From the NCBI RefSeq assembly GCF_013248905.1, contig NZ_JABRVS010000001.1:5022001-5086000 (forward strand): a stretch of DNA of 64,000 bases, in the 5' to 3' direction. The notes beneath the pieces were generated by a model, which made no database searches, had not been told where the DNA came from, and worked only from the letters and a program-made list of their open reading frames with translations. The position numbers and the translations under genes were made by a program. Below, one piece after another: positions 19,382-27,528 of this stretch; position 1 is the first letter of the stretch, and every line of letters begins with the position of its first letter. This stretch comes from Shewanella sp. VB17. Lineage in GTDB: Bacteria > Pseudomonadota > Gammaproteobacteria > Enterobacterales > Shewanellaceae.

Positions 19382-19453
19382 TTCTCACTTTATATGAACT
19401 CATATCGAACTCAGTAATTTGTAGGGTAAAGCCTTTTTAGCTGGGCTTTAAAC

Positions 19454-19487
19454 GAAAAAACCCCCGATCCTTTCGGAGCGAGGGTTG
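19454..19487 (-). terminator. ilv operon attenuator (Rho-independent terminator)
   Basis: On the minus strand AACCCTCGCTCC, loop GAAA, then GGATCGGGGGTT and a T-run. The stem has a GAAA tetraloop with one internal mismatch. It lies between the ilvL leader stop and ilvG, exactly where a transcription attenuator should be. Confidence 0.9.
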
Positions 19488-19505
19488 GTTGCAATCTTGA
19501 CCTTA

Positions 19506-19601
19506 TTAGGTTTGTCGATATGCCATGCCGTCCCCCCGCTGTGATCTAATCATCACGACGGTAATAATCTCAATAATGAGTCGGACTGCCTGGTTAACCA
19601 T
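19506..19601 (-). CDS. ilvL: ilv operon leader peptide
   Basis: A 31-codon ORF from ATG 19601 to TAA 19506-19508. It reads MVNQAVRLIIEIITVVMI, then RSQRGDGMAYRQT. Within residues 6-18 are four Ile-type codons in pairs plus Val, Leu and Thr, i.e. a dense run of the amino acids made by this operon. An AGG-type ribosome site is 6 nt upstream. It is followed by the terminator hairpin and ilvG. This is classical ribosome-mediated attenuation: low charged Ile, Val or Leu tRNA stalls the ribosome and favours an antiterminator. The sequence differs from E. coli IlvL but the design is the same. Confidence 0.9.
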   Translation of the reverse strand: MVNQAVRLIIEIITVVMIRSQRGDGMAYRQT

Positions 19602-19629
19602 ACTTGACCTGTTCCCTAATTAGTTTGCT

Positions 19630-19658
19630 TAAATTCACCTCTTCTAATGAAGAGTCAA
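19630..19658 (-). promoter_or_regulatory. Candidate ilv operon promoter
   Basis: On the minus strand TTGACT (19658-19653), a 17-bp spacer and AATTTA (19635-19630). The -35 is good and the -10 weak. It lies 29 bp before the ilvL start. Confidence 0.4.
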
Positions 19659-19831
19659 CAATAAATAACACAAAGCCAATAAAAAACACAACAAAAACCT
19701 TTTACCTCGATAAGAAAATACACATATTAATCTCAATATTTTGCATTTTTACCTAAAGTAACGTCCTAGACTATTTTTGAAATTACTATTTACTTCAATG
19801 ACTCACTAAATACTTATTGCGTATTTTACCA

Positions 19832-19859
19832 TCAGATCCGACATGACTATCGGATCTGA
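19832..19859. other. Strong hairpin just after ilvC
   Basis: TCAGATCCGA (19832-19841), 8-nt loop, TCGGATCTGA (19850-19859), a 10-bp perfect stem, 14 bp past the ilvC stop. The T-run (19861-19866) follows the stem on the plus strand, not on the strand of ilvC, so as an intrinsic terminator it faces the wrong way. It may instead protect the ilvC mRNA 3' end. Confidence 0.6.
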
Positions 19860-19872
19860 ATTTTTTGGTTAA

Positions 19873-21354
19873 TTATTTTTCTTCGACAATACGTTGCATC
19901 GCTGTCATATAGCCACGAAGTTCAGCACCGATTTTCTCAACCCCTGTTCCACGTATCGCTGCATTCACTTCAATCAAACGCTGATTATCGACACCGTTAC
20001 AACGACTACTTAGCCCACGCCCTAATAGCTCAGGAGACATCTTTTGTACGTATTCACGTAACATAGGCACTGCAGCATGGTTAAACAAGTAACAACCATA
20101 TTCTGCAGTATCGGAGATAACAACGTTCATTTCGTACAGGCGCTTACGTGCAATGGTATTAGCAATAAGCGGGGTTTCATGCAGCGACTCATAGTAAGCT
20201 GATTCTTCAATAATCCCCGCAGAAACCATAGTATCGAACGCCAACTCCACACCCGCTTTAATCATAGCGACCAGAAAAATACCTTTATCGAAATACGTTT
20301 GCTCGTCAATGCTTTCATCACTTTGAGGCGCATTTTCAAATGCGGTTTCACCCGTGTCTTTGCGCCATTGAAGTAAATTTACATCGTCGTTAGCCCAATC
20401 TTCCATCATGGTTTTAGAGAACTTTCCACCGATAATATCATCCATATGCTTGGCAAATAATGGGGCCAAAATACCTTTCAGATCTTCGGCCATCTCGAAT
20501 GCTTTGATCTTGGCAGGGTTAGACAAGCGATCCATCATGTTGGTAATACCGCCATGCTTAAGCGCCTCAGTCGTTGTCTCCCAACCTTGCTGAATCAATT
20601 TAGCCGCATAACCAGGCTCTACACCGTCAGCAACCATTTTCTCGTAACCAAGAATAGCGCCAGTCTGTAACATGCCACAAAGAATGGTCTGCTCACCCAT
20701 AAGGTCAGATTTAACTTCGGCGATAAATGATGAATGCAGTACACCTGCGCGATCACCACCTGTTGCACTGGCATAAGCCTTAGCAATATCAAAACCTTGA
20801 CCCTTAGGATCATTTTCAGGGTGAACTGCGATTAGCGTCGGCACACCAAACCCACGCTTATATTCTTCACGGACCTCTGTACCTGGGCACTTAGGTGCAA
20901 CCATCACAACCGTAATGTCTTCACGAACCTGCATACCTTCTTCAACGATATTAAAACCGTGTGAATAAGCCAGTGTTGCACCTTGCTTCATTAACGGCAT
21001 GATCCGGGTGACAGCATCAGTGTGTTGTTTATCAGGCGTTAGGTTAAGCACCAGATCCGCATCAGGAATAAGCTCTTCAATGGTACCTACACGGAAACCA
21101 TTACCTGTGGCTTTCTGATATGAAGCACGTTTTTCTTCAATGGCTTCAGCGCGAAGGGCATAGGCAATGTTTAAGCCTGAGTCGCGCATGTTCAAACCTT
21201 GGTTCAGCCCTTGAGCGCCACAACCTAAGATAACGATATTCCAGCCCTTAATGAAGTCACAGCCTTGACTAAATTCATTACGATCCATAAAGCGGCACTG
21301 GGCGAGCTGTTCTAATTGTTGACGCAAGTTCAGAGAGTTAAAATAGTTAGCCAT
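19873..21354 (-). CDS. ilvC: Ketol-acid reductoisomerase (NADP+), class II
   Basis: 493 residues from ATG 21354, the long class II form as in E. coli (491). It isomerises and reduces acetolactate or acetohydroxybutyrate. MANYFNSLNLRQQLEQL is the family start; the NADPH Rossmann loop is GCGAQGLNQGLNMRDSG; two C-terminal knotted domains carry acidic metal ligands (e.g. LMGEQTILCG). AAGGTGG lies about 8 nt before 21354, so I prefer this ATG to the in-frame GTG at 21366. It is transcribed divergently from ilvY, its activator in enterobacteria. Confidence 0.97.
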   Translation of the reverse strand: MANYFNSLNLRQQLEQLAQCRFMDRNEFSQGCDFIKGWNIVILGCGAQGLNQGLNMRDSGLNIAYALRAEAIEEKRASYQKATGNGFRVGTIEELIPDADLVLNLTPDKQHTDAVTRIMPLMKQGATLAYSHGFNIVEEGMQVREDITVVMVAPKCPGTEVREEYKRGFGVPTLIAVHPENDPKGQGFDIAKAYASATGGDRAGVLHSSFIAEVKSDLMGEQTILCGMLQTGAILGYEKMVADGVEPGYAAKLIQQGWETTTEALKHGGITNMMDRLSNPAKIKAFEMAEDLKGILAPLFAKHMDDIIGGKFSKTMMEDWANDDVNLLQWRKDTGETAFENAPQSDESIDEQTYFDKGIFLVAMIKAGVELAFDTMVSAGIIEESAYYESLHETPLIANTIARKRLYEMNVVISDTAEYGCYLFNHAAVPMLREYVQKMSPELLGRGLSSRCNGVDNQRLIEVNAAIRGTGVEKIGAELRGYMTAMQRIVEEK

Positions 21355-21531
21355 CTGATGTACCACCTTTTGATTCGAATTTGGGAGAGTTGCTCAAATC
21401 TGTTTGTTCGAGCAGCGATTGAGTTCACTATAGACTATGCTTACCATTGCTTAAAATGATATATTTGGGACATAGTATTGCGTTTTTCGCAACGATAAAG
21501 CATCAGCCCCTTTCACTCAAGTGAGCCAAGC
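21355..21531. promoter_or_regulatory. ilvC-ilvY divergent control region
   Basis: 177 bp between the two start codons. By analogy with E. coli it should hold overlapping promoters and IlvY operators activated by acetolactate. I could not fix operator sequences. Confidence 0.6.
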
Positions 21532-22404
21532 ATGGATATAAAAACAATCAAGCTCTACTTACACCTATCTGAGAGTCTACACTTCTCACGTACGGCTCAG
21601 GCTATGCATGTCAGTCCATCGGCACTCAGTCGGGCCATGCAGAGGCTGGAAGATGAAGTCGATACTAAATTATTTCAAAGAGATAATCGCAGTGTATCCT
21701 TAACCAATGCTGGGGTTGAATACCGTCACTTTGCTGAACTAACATTAGATAACTGGAGCAAACTAAAAACTAAAATAGGCCCTAAACAAGATCAATTAAG
21801 AGGCAAGCTCAACCTTTACTGCTCAGTCACAGCCGCTTACAGTCATTTACCGGGTTTACTAGATAAATTTAGACGTGAACACCCCTTAGTAGAGATAGCC
21901 CTCACAACGGGAGATGCCGCCAATGCCGTTAATGAAGTAAAAAATAATCGTGTCGATATTGCCATTGCTGCCCTTCCCGATCCCTTTCCAGATAGCCTTC
22001 ACTTCGCCAAGATAGATGATATACCCTTGGTCATTATCGCGCCAACCTACCGCTGTAAAGTGCAAGAGCTACTAACAGAGTCTTACATTCCTTGGGATCG
22101 TCTGCCCTTTATTGTTCCAGAACATGGGCCTGGTAGACGCAGAACCGATAATTGGTTTAAACAACTCGGTCTTACCCCTAATATTTATGCTCAAGTTTCA
22201 GGTCAAGAAGCGATCGCCTCTATGGTGGCATTAGGCTGTGGAGTGAGTATCACACCTGAGGTGGTGATCACCAACAGCCCTATTCGAGACCGTATACAGA
22301 TCCTCCGCTCTCCGATTGACATTCCTCCATTTGAACTAGGCTGCTGCTGTAAAACGAGAAGCCAAGATGATCCCATCATTTCCGCTTTCCTGAAGATAAT
22401 GTAG
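21532..22404 (+). CDS. ilvY: LysR-family activator IlvY
   Basis: 290 residues. The N-terminal winged HTH reads MDIKTIKLYLHLSESLHFSRTA (in pieces) with SPSALSRAMQRLEDEVDTKLFQRD; a periplasmic-binding-like effector domain follows (about 90-290). The short, characteristic IlvY opening and the divergent arrangement with ilvC support the assignment. IlvY senses acetolactate and acetohydroxybutyrate and activates ilvC. No unusual residues were seen. Confidence 0.95.
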   Translation: MDIKTIKLYLHLSESLHFSRTAQAMHVSPSALSRAMQRLEDEVDTKLFQRDNRSVSLTNAGVEYRHFAELTLDNWSKLKTKIGPKQDQLRGKLNLYCSVTAAYSHLPGLLDKFRREHPLVEIALTTGDAANAVNEVKNNRVDIAIAALPDPFPDSLHFAKIDDIPLVIIAPTYRCKVQELLTESYIPWDRLPFIVPEHGPGRRRTDNWFKQLGLTPNIYAQVSGQEAIASMVALGCGVSITPEVVITNSPIRDRIQILRSPIDIPPFELGCCCKTRSQDDPIISAFLKIM

Positions 22405-22715
22405 ACACATAGGCCCTATAGTCCAATGCTCAAATGGTCATTTCAACGGCTATCGTACTAACGTAAAAAATCGAGCCTAAAATGAAATAAACATCATCGT
22501 AAAGCTCATTTGCGTATAAAAAATGTTAAGAAGTTAGTGCTTATTCTTCTCATGAAGCAGAGCGACTCATATAGGCAATAGACATTTTATACGAAAAGAA
22601 CCATTTTACGCTTTCAGGTAATTAACCTGTATCTATTTTATGACTCTAAAAATATAAATAACAAACGTGTTATTTTGCTGACCGCTTCCACCAGAAGCAC
22701 TATTAGGAATCGTTA
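22405..22715. other. 311-bp non-coding region
   Basis: Between ilvY and the small lipoprotein gene. AT-rich, no coding signal, no strong hairpin. It probably contains the lipoprotein promoter near 22630-22690. Confidence 0.3.
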
Positions 22716-23045
22716 ATGTTAAATAAAGTATTGCCTGCCATTATCTTAGCTGTGCTGTTATCCGGCTGCGCAGGTCAAATGGCTACAACCAGTTCAGCCA
22801 TGAAATTCAACATGGATGTCGTCGATAATCGTTATGCTAGAGGTGGCGTAACCATCCTTATGGCACCAGTATATGCCATTACGACTATCGCAGACTATGG
22901 TGTCTTTAACCCAATTGAATTTTGGACCGGAACAAATGTGTTGACTAAAAAGTCCTCTATCTATGATGCGAAAGGTAAAAACTACATAGAAATAAATGAT
23001 GATTTACACGACTCATTAAAAAAAGCACCGATAACACTCGATTAA
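22716..23045 (+). CDS. Small lipoprotein, DUF3332-like
   Basis: 109 residues. The signal sequence MLNKVLPAIILAVLLSGC ends in a lipobox (LSGC, Cys about 18). The body contains a hydrophobic stretch (TILMAPVYAITTIADYGV) followed by NPIEFWTGTN, which resembles the NSIEFWSGSNP block of DUF3332 proteins. Function is unknown; it is probably lipid-anchored in the envelope. It is a single gene followed by a Spy-like gene 143 bp downstream. Confidence 0.75.
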   Translation: MLNKVLPAIILAVLLSGCAGQMATTSSAMKFNMDVVDNRYARGGVTILMAPVYAITTIADYGVFNPIEFWTGTNVLTKKSSIYDAKGKNYIEINDDLHDSLKKAPITLD

Positions 23046-23188
23046 TACTTACTCACTTACCTTAAGTTATTAGCCTATATTAAATCATATGTAGCAGTAT
23101 TATCGGTAATAGTTAACAAAAAATGACCGTTTTATTTGCTGCAATGTGATTTTTATCAATAGTTAATTTCAGATTAATTGGATAAAAA

Positions 23189-23593
23189 ATGATTAAACAA
23201 ACTCTGCTAGCGTTCGCTTTAACGACCTCGATTGTTGCTCCAGCCATTGCTACTGAACAACCTACATCTAAGCTTGAAGTTATTCTTAAAAAACTTAATT
23301 TTACTGATAGCCAAAAAGCCCAAGCTGACAATTTGATTCAAGGTTTTGTGAATAATTTACCCAGTATCAATATTGATAAAATCAAAGAAACCAAGAAACA
23401 ACAACTGTTAATCATCAGCAATGAATCATTTAATGAAAATGAAGCGAGTGCTTTAATTGACCAAATACAATCCAAAAAGAAGCTGTTACTTCTTTCAAAA
23501 ACCAAACTTAAACACGACCTATATCAAATTCTGACTCCTGAGCAGAAAGAGACGTTTAAACAAGAGCTAAAGAAAGAAATTGGCAGTGAATAA
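23189..23593 (+). CDS. Periplasmic Spy/CpxP-like protein
   Basis: 134 residues with a signal peptide (MIKQTLLAFALTTSIVAPAIA, in two parts, cleavage near residue 21). The mature part is helical and charged, with the LTxxQ-type repeats LNFTDSQKAQ and LTPEQKETFKQEL seen in Spy and CpxP, which are small periplasmic chaperones or stress sensors. Size agrees. It is alone, with no cpxAR nearby. The family call rests on motif pattern and is moderate. Confidence 0.65.
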   Translation: MIKQTLLAFALTTSIVAPAIATEQPTSKLEVILKKLNFTDSQKAQADNLIQGFVNNLPSINIDKIKETKKQQLLIISNESFNENEASALIDQIQSKKKLLLLSKTKLKHDLYQILTPEQKETFKQELKKEIGSE

Positions 23594-23723
23594 ATACTAA
23601 CAACAAGTAAAATCCTATGGACGTAGGAATACCCTGCTTGCGGTCAGTATTCCTAACTTCACCTATTACCACTGAAATGTTCGATTGATTAAAGCGACAT
23701 TTTATTGCTAAGCAATCTTCTTT

Positions 23724-24500
23724 CTATTCAAAAAATGTCTGTTCCATGGTTGCTGCTGGGCAATCAGATATTGGTTTACCCACAGCTTTCGCAGGCACTC
23801 CTACGACTGTAGTATGGGCATCCACATTAGTTAATACCACAGAACCAGCACCCACTTTAGCACCTTCACCCACTTCGATATTGCCTAACACCTTAGCACC
23901 AGCACCTATCATCACTCCTGCGCGGATCTTAGGATGACGATCTCCTTGCTGGTTGCCTGTTCCCCCTAAAGTGACCCCCTGAAGAAGTGATACATTATTT
24001 TCGATGATCGCTGTTTCACCGATAACAATACCAGTCGCATGATCGAACATGATCCCAGTACCCATCGTGCACGCCGGATGAATATCAACACCGAACACCT
24101 CTGAGTTTCGACTCTGAATAAATTGCGCTAACTCAGTTCGACCTTGATGCCACAAGCAATTCGCCAAACGATGTACTTGAATAGCCTGAAACCCTTTCAG
24201 GTTAAGTAGAACAGTCAAATAACTCACCACGGCAGGATCCCTCTCTTTGACGGCTTTCATATCAGTCGCAACATTAGTTAACATTTGCTCGCAATGGATA
24301 AAAGCCTTGTCAAAAAGCTCACGAAACGTAAAGGGTGATACCACGCCATCAGAGAGTTTATTTGCCACAATAAAACTGAGCGCAGAGCCCAAACATTCAT
24401 GATTGAGCACAGAGGAATACACATGACTGGCCAATAATGGCTCTTTTTGAACCAAAGCGTCAGCCTCAATTCTCAACTGTTCCCAAACTTCATAGCGCAT
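23724..24500 (-). CDS. cysE: Serine O-acetyltransferase
   Basis: 258 residues. An N-terminal helical SATase domain (MRYEVWEQLRIEADALVQKE) precedes a left-handed beta-helix of hexapeptide repeats (about 140-230; VFGVDIHPACTMGTGIMFDHA, in pieces, and GVTLGGTGNQQGDRHPKI). It makes O-acetylserine from serine and acetyl-CoA for cysteine synthesis. The C-terminal tail ends QTFFE rather than the usual Ile that binds CysK and mediates feedback complexes, which may weaken a CysK complex. It stands alone. Confidence 0.94.
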   Translation of the reverse strand: MRYEVWEQLRIEADALVQKEPLLASHVYSSVLNHECLGSALSFIVANKLSDGVVSPFTFRELFDKAFIHCEQMLTNVATDMKAVKERDPAVVSYLTVLLNLKGFQAIQVHRLANCLWHQGRTELAQFIQSRNSEVFGVDIHPACTMGTGIMFDHATGIVIGETAIIENNVSLLQGVTLGGTGNQQGDRHPKIRAGVMIGAGAKVLGNIEVGEGAKVGAGSVVLTNVDAHTTVVGVPAKAVGKPISDCPAATMEQTFFE

Positions 24501-24762
24501 AGTATTGACTCTAATTTAATGACGACATTATTAGCAGAATACAGATCCTAAACTAATTCACAAATAATGCATCCGCTTATAAGAGCAATTAGCTATATGG
24601 CATAACTTAAATTCCCACCCACAATTCAAAAGTAGCAGCACCGAAGTGACTCATTAATGGTTAGCAAATATTAAGAGTGGTAAAGTAAGGGTTCAACTGC
24701 AACGCTGTCATCTTATTGATTGTTTCTAATACTACAGGCCGTACTTTATCATCCCTGACTCC

Positions 24763-25017
24763 TCAATTAACATTCAAAGGAATGATGTAATAACCATTGC
24801 GCTCAATGGCTAATATTACCTCTGGATTAGCCATTTCTGAATGACAAAAATCACATCGAGATTGGCTGATAGTTTCCACTTTAATATCTAATGAAGATAA
24901 ATAAATATTGGCATATTCTTCCACTCTGCCCTTATTACTATCATCAACTAATACATCGAAATGAACATATTGCCCAGTTGAAGTGTTTACATGAGTATCA
25001 AATACATGAACTTGCAT
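24763..25017 (-). CDS. DUF2024 family protein
   Basis: 84 residues: MQVHVFDTHVNTSTGQYVHF (start) with YANIYLSSLDIK and two cysteines in RCDFCHSEMANPE. This pattern fits DUF2024, small cytosolic proteins of unknown function. The CxxCH-like pair could bind metal but this is speculation. It lies downstream of an AhpD-like gene on the same strand, 87 bp away with a hairpin between. Confidence 0.8.
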   Translation of the reverse strand: MQVHVFDTHVNTSTGQYVHFDVLVDDSNKGRVEEYANIYLSSLDIKVETISQSRCDFCHSEMANPEVILAIERNGYYIIPLNVN

Positions 25018-25040
25018 CGCAATTCCTTATTTTATTTGTA

Positions 25041-25062
25041 ACCTTGCCAACGAAGGCAAGGT
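25041..25062 (-). terminator. Hairpin between the AhpD-like and DUF2024 genes
   Basis: ACCTTGCC (25041-25048), 6-nt loop, GGCAAGGT (25055-25062). A perfect 8-bp stem, followed on the minus strand by AT-rich sequence but not a clean T-run. It may partly terminate the AhpD-like transcript. Confidence 0.4.
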
Positions 25063-25104
25063 ATGTGGATCATCATTAACCTTGAATAAAAAACGATGTT
25101 GATA

Positions 25105-25641
25105 TCAGCTTAAGTTCATTTTTGGGAAATCAACCTCAACATCAAACGCTACATTGGTGTAATTAGTGAAAATATTCAGTGCCACATGAGCCAGTATTTC
25201 TGTTATTTCTGCATCAGAAAACCCTGCTTGTTTCACCAACTCAATATCATCTCGACTAACTTGACCAAGTTGAGTGACCAGTTTTCTCGCGAAATCTAAT
25301 GCCACTTGTACCTTAAGATCAGATGAGATACCACGCTGAGCCGAGGCCATATCCTCGGCACTCACACCGGCATTCTTACCTAAAACGGTATGTGCAGACA
25401 GGCAATATTCACAACGATTGATGTCGGCAACAAGCACAGCAATCAGCTCACCTAACGCAGTAGAAATACTGCCTTTTCCTAACGCACCAAAAGAGGTCCA
25501 CATACTCTCAAGCGCCGCTGGTGAGTGACCTATTGCTTTAAACATATTAGGCACAACACCAAATGCTCCCTCTATCTTTTTAAACAACAACTTCTGTGCA
25601 TCTGATGCGTGTTCTATTTCAACTAGATTTACATTCGCCAT
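25105..25641 (-). CDS. Carboxymuconolactone decarboxylase / AhpD-like protein
   Basis: 178 residues, all-helical. The redox motif is C-x2-C-x3-H in RCEYCLSAHTVLGKNAG, as in AhpD-type alkylhydroperoxidases. The remaining helices (LGELIAVLVADINR, VALDFARKLVTQLG) fit the CMD fold. It probably reduces peroxides or handles electrophiles; no AhpC partner is present. Upstream lies a pair of 15-bp direct repeats that could be regulator sites. Confidence 0.87.
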   Translation of the reverse strand: MANVNLVEIEHASDAQKLLFKKIEGAFGVVPNMFKAIGHSPAALESMWTSFGALGKGSISTALGELIAVLVADINRCEYCLSAHTVLGKNAGVSAEDMASAQRGISSDLKVQVALDFARKLVTQLGQVSRDDIELVKQAGFSDAEITEILAHVALNIFTNYTNVAFDVEVDFPKMNLS

Positions 25642-25685
25642 GTTAATACCCCTTAATTTGTCATTTCAAAATAAGACTCAAACAA

Positions 25686-25752
25686 GTTTCGAGTCGATAC
25701 AGATAACTTATCGGTAATTTATACCCATGTCAAATATGTTTCGAGTCGATAC
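25686..25752. repeat. Pair of 15-bp direct repeats upstream of the AhpD-like gene
   Basis: GTTTCGAGTCGATAC occurs at 25686-25700 and 25738-25752, 52 bp (about five helical turns) apart. They lie in the 345-bp gene-free stretch 25642-25986, 45-110 bp before the start of the AhpD-like gene. The contained GTATCGACTCGAAAC (reverse) has a partial dyad, TCGAgTCGA. They are candidate operators. The rest of the stretch shows nothing recognisable. Confidence 0.55.
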
Positions 25753-25986
25753 CATTTGGCGCGAGACAAACAATACAATAAACCAATAAAGGTTGCCGTT
25801 AAGATAATAAAGTGAGCTTAAGGTTTAAATTTAGTTTTAATTAAGATTTATTTAATGAAAAAGACCGTTTACTCGGCCCTGTAGCTTTCATTTGATAGCA
25901 TCTTCTTGCTATTGTCCTGCGGCACAATGCTACCTGAATATTTTATTCGATTAATTTAACTTCTTTAGCTCAGTCGGACACGTTCA

Positions 25987-26376
25987 TTGATATTAACTCT
26001 TTGCCAACGCTTTATTGAAAAATTACACTCAGTTGTAAAATTTTCCAATTTTGGTAAAAAAAATATAATCCTGTTTACAGGAGGCTTGCTGACGTTGTCT
26101 TTATATGACGGTGTGTATATGCCCCTAGGAAACTATTTCGATATCAGCGAGTTAATGATATTGAGTGATAGTTTCTTGGCTGAATATCTAGGCGCAAGTC
26201 TATTTGCCTTACTCTGTGTCCATCCATTTGTTATCGCACAGCTATGGCGTTTAATTCATCTTCTTTTCAAGCATTTCAATAACTTAGGCTTAAGCAACAC
26301 CTTACCAACACTCTCTCTTTCAAGACTTAAGTTTCTCGAACACTCAGCACATGGCTGTCGTGCCCCACCGTTTTAA
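25987..26376 (+). CDS. Hypothetical hydrophobic protein (doubtful)
   Basis: A 129-residue reading frame starting at TTG with no convincing ribosome site. Two hydrophobic stretches (NIILFTGGLLTLSLYDGVYM and YLGASLFALLCVHPFVIAQL) could be membrane helices. No family recognised. It sits directly upstream of cyoA in the same orientation. It could be a small membrane protein, the remnant of one, or a chance frame; I keep it because of its length in an AT-rich region. Confidence 0.3.
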   Translation: MILTLCQRFIEKLHSVVKFSNFGKKNIILFTGGLLTLSLYDGVYMPLGNYFDISELMILSDSFLAEYLGASLFALLCVHPFVIAQLWRLIHLLFKHFNNLGLSNTLPTLSLSRLKFLEHSAHGCRAPPF

Positions 26377-26569
26377 GCTTATATTTTTACATTCTAAATT
26401 TAGCTATTTGCACATTAAAACAGTTCCTTATATTTGTATTATCTAAGGTAATTATTCGATGACACCATATGATCATCGATCTGATTTAATCTGCGGTACG
26501 CCATTATTGTGCAGCCACCAATACTTATTGGCGGAGCTGTAAGCTATTTAAGGTTAGAGGAATCTTCCT

Positions 26570-27526
26570 TTGTTAATTCGAAATTTAAGTAAAGCAGCCC
26601 TAGGAATGTGTGCCATATTACTAGCAGGTTGCACAGGCGGCGTGCTAGATCCTAAGGGACAAATAGGCATTGATGAGAAACATCTCATTATTATCGCAAC
26701 CCTGTTAATGCTGATTGTTGTCATCCCGGTTATTTTCATGACGTTATACTTCGCGTGGAAATACCGCGATGGGCGTGAACATGAAATTTATGCCCCTAAA
26801 TGGGCTCACTCGAAAACGATTGAAATCGTGGTTTGGGTAGTCCCTATTGTGATTGTGATTATTTTAGGCGCCATCACTTGGGGTTCAACACACGATCTTG
26901 ATCCTTATAAACCATTAGACCATGACGCAAAACCGATCAAGGTTGAGGTCGTCTCTCTCAATTGGAAATGGCTCTTTATCTATCCAGAATTAGGTATTGC
27001 TTCAGTCAATGAATTAGCTTTTCCTGCTAACGTGCCAGTCAATTTTAAAATAACGTCAGATACGGCAATGAACTCTTTCTTCATTCCGCAGCTCGGCAGT
27101 CAAATTTATTCTATGGCAGGCATGGCAACTAAACTGCATTTGATCGCCAATGAACCAGGGACTTTTGACGGTATTTCATCAAATTACAGCGGTGCTGGAT
27201 TTGCTGGTATGAAATTTAAAGCCATAGCCACCGCAAGCAATGATGATTTCACAGCTTGGGTGAACAAGGTAAAACAACAAAACCATAGACTCGATCCTCT
27301 GAGTTATAAAGCGCTAGCCAAAGAGAGTGAGAATAATCCTGTCGAATATTACGGCTCAGTCAGTAACGGGATGTTTAACCATATCGTCATGCAGTATATG
27401 CATATGGACGCAGACATGAACATGGATGCCGACATGGACATGGACATGGATATGGACATGGACATGGATATGGACATGCCACACCATTCAGGACTTTCAT
27501 CACCTCAACATGGGGAGGCAGAATAA
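26570..27526 (+). CDS. cyoA: Cytochrome bo3 quinol oxidase subunit II
   Basis: 318 residues. The lipoprotein signal MLIRNLSKAALGMCAILLAGC has a lipobox (LAGC). Two membrane helices (about 38-62 and 83-103) and a periplasmic cupredoxin-like domain follow (VVSLNWKWLFIYPELGIASVNE, in pieces; NSFFIPQLGSQIYSMAGM). The CuA cysteines of cytochrome c oxidases are absent, as expected for a quinol oxidase. The TTG start at 26570 has AGAGG 9 nt upstream and is needed for a full signal. The C-terminus carries an odd tail of alternating Met and Asp (about 277-303) then PHH. First gene of cyoABCDE. Confidence 0.95.
   Translation: MLIRNLSKAALGMCAILLAGCTGGVLDPKGQIGIDEKHLIIIATLLMLIVVIPVIFMTLYFAWKYRDGREHEIYAPKWAHSKTIEIVVWVVPIVIVIILGAITWGSTHDLDPYKPLDHDAKPIKVEVVSLNWKWLFIYPELGIASVNELAFPANVPVNFKITSDTAMNSFFIPQLGSQIYSMAGMATKLHLIANEPGTFDGISSNYSGAGFAGMKFKAIATASNDDFTAWVNKVKQQNHRLDPLSYKALAKESENNPVEYYGSVSNGMFNHIVMQYMHMDADMNMDADMDMDMDMDMDMDMDMPHHSGLSSPQHGEAE
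27434..27478 (+). repeat. In-frame hexanucleotide microsatellite in cyoA
   Basis: Seven tandem ATGGAY units plus a final ATG encode (Met-Asp)7-Met, residues 289-303 of CyoA. The third and sixth units use GAT, so an 18-bp unit is itself duplicated. Degenerate copies (MDAD, MNMDAD) extend upstream to about 27398. Slippage would change the tail by whole Met-Asp units without frameshift. Confidence 0.9.
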
Positions 27527-27528
27527 TC

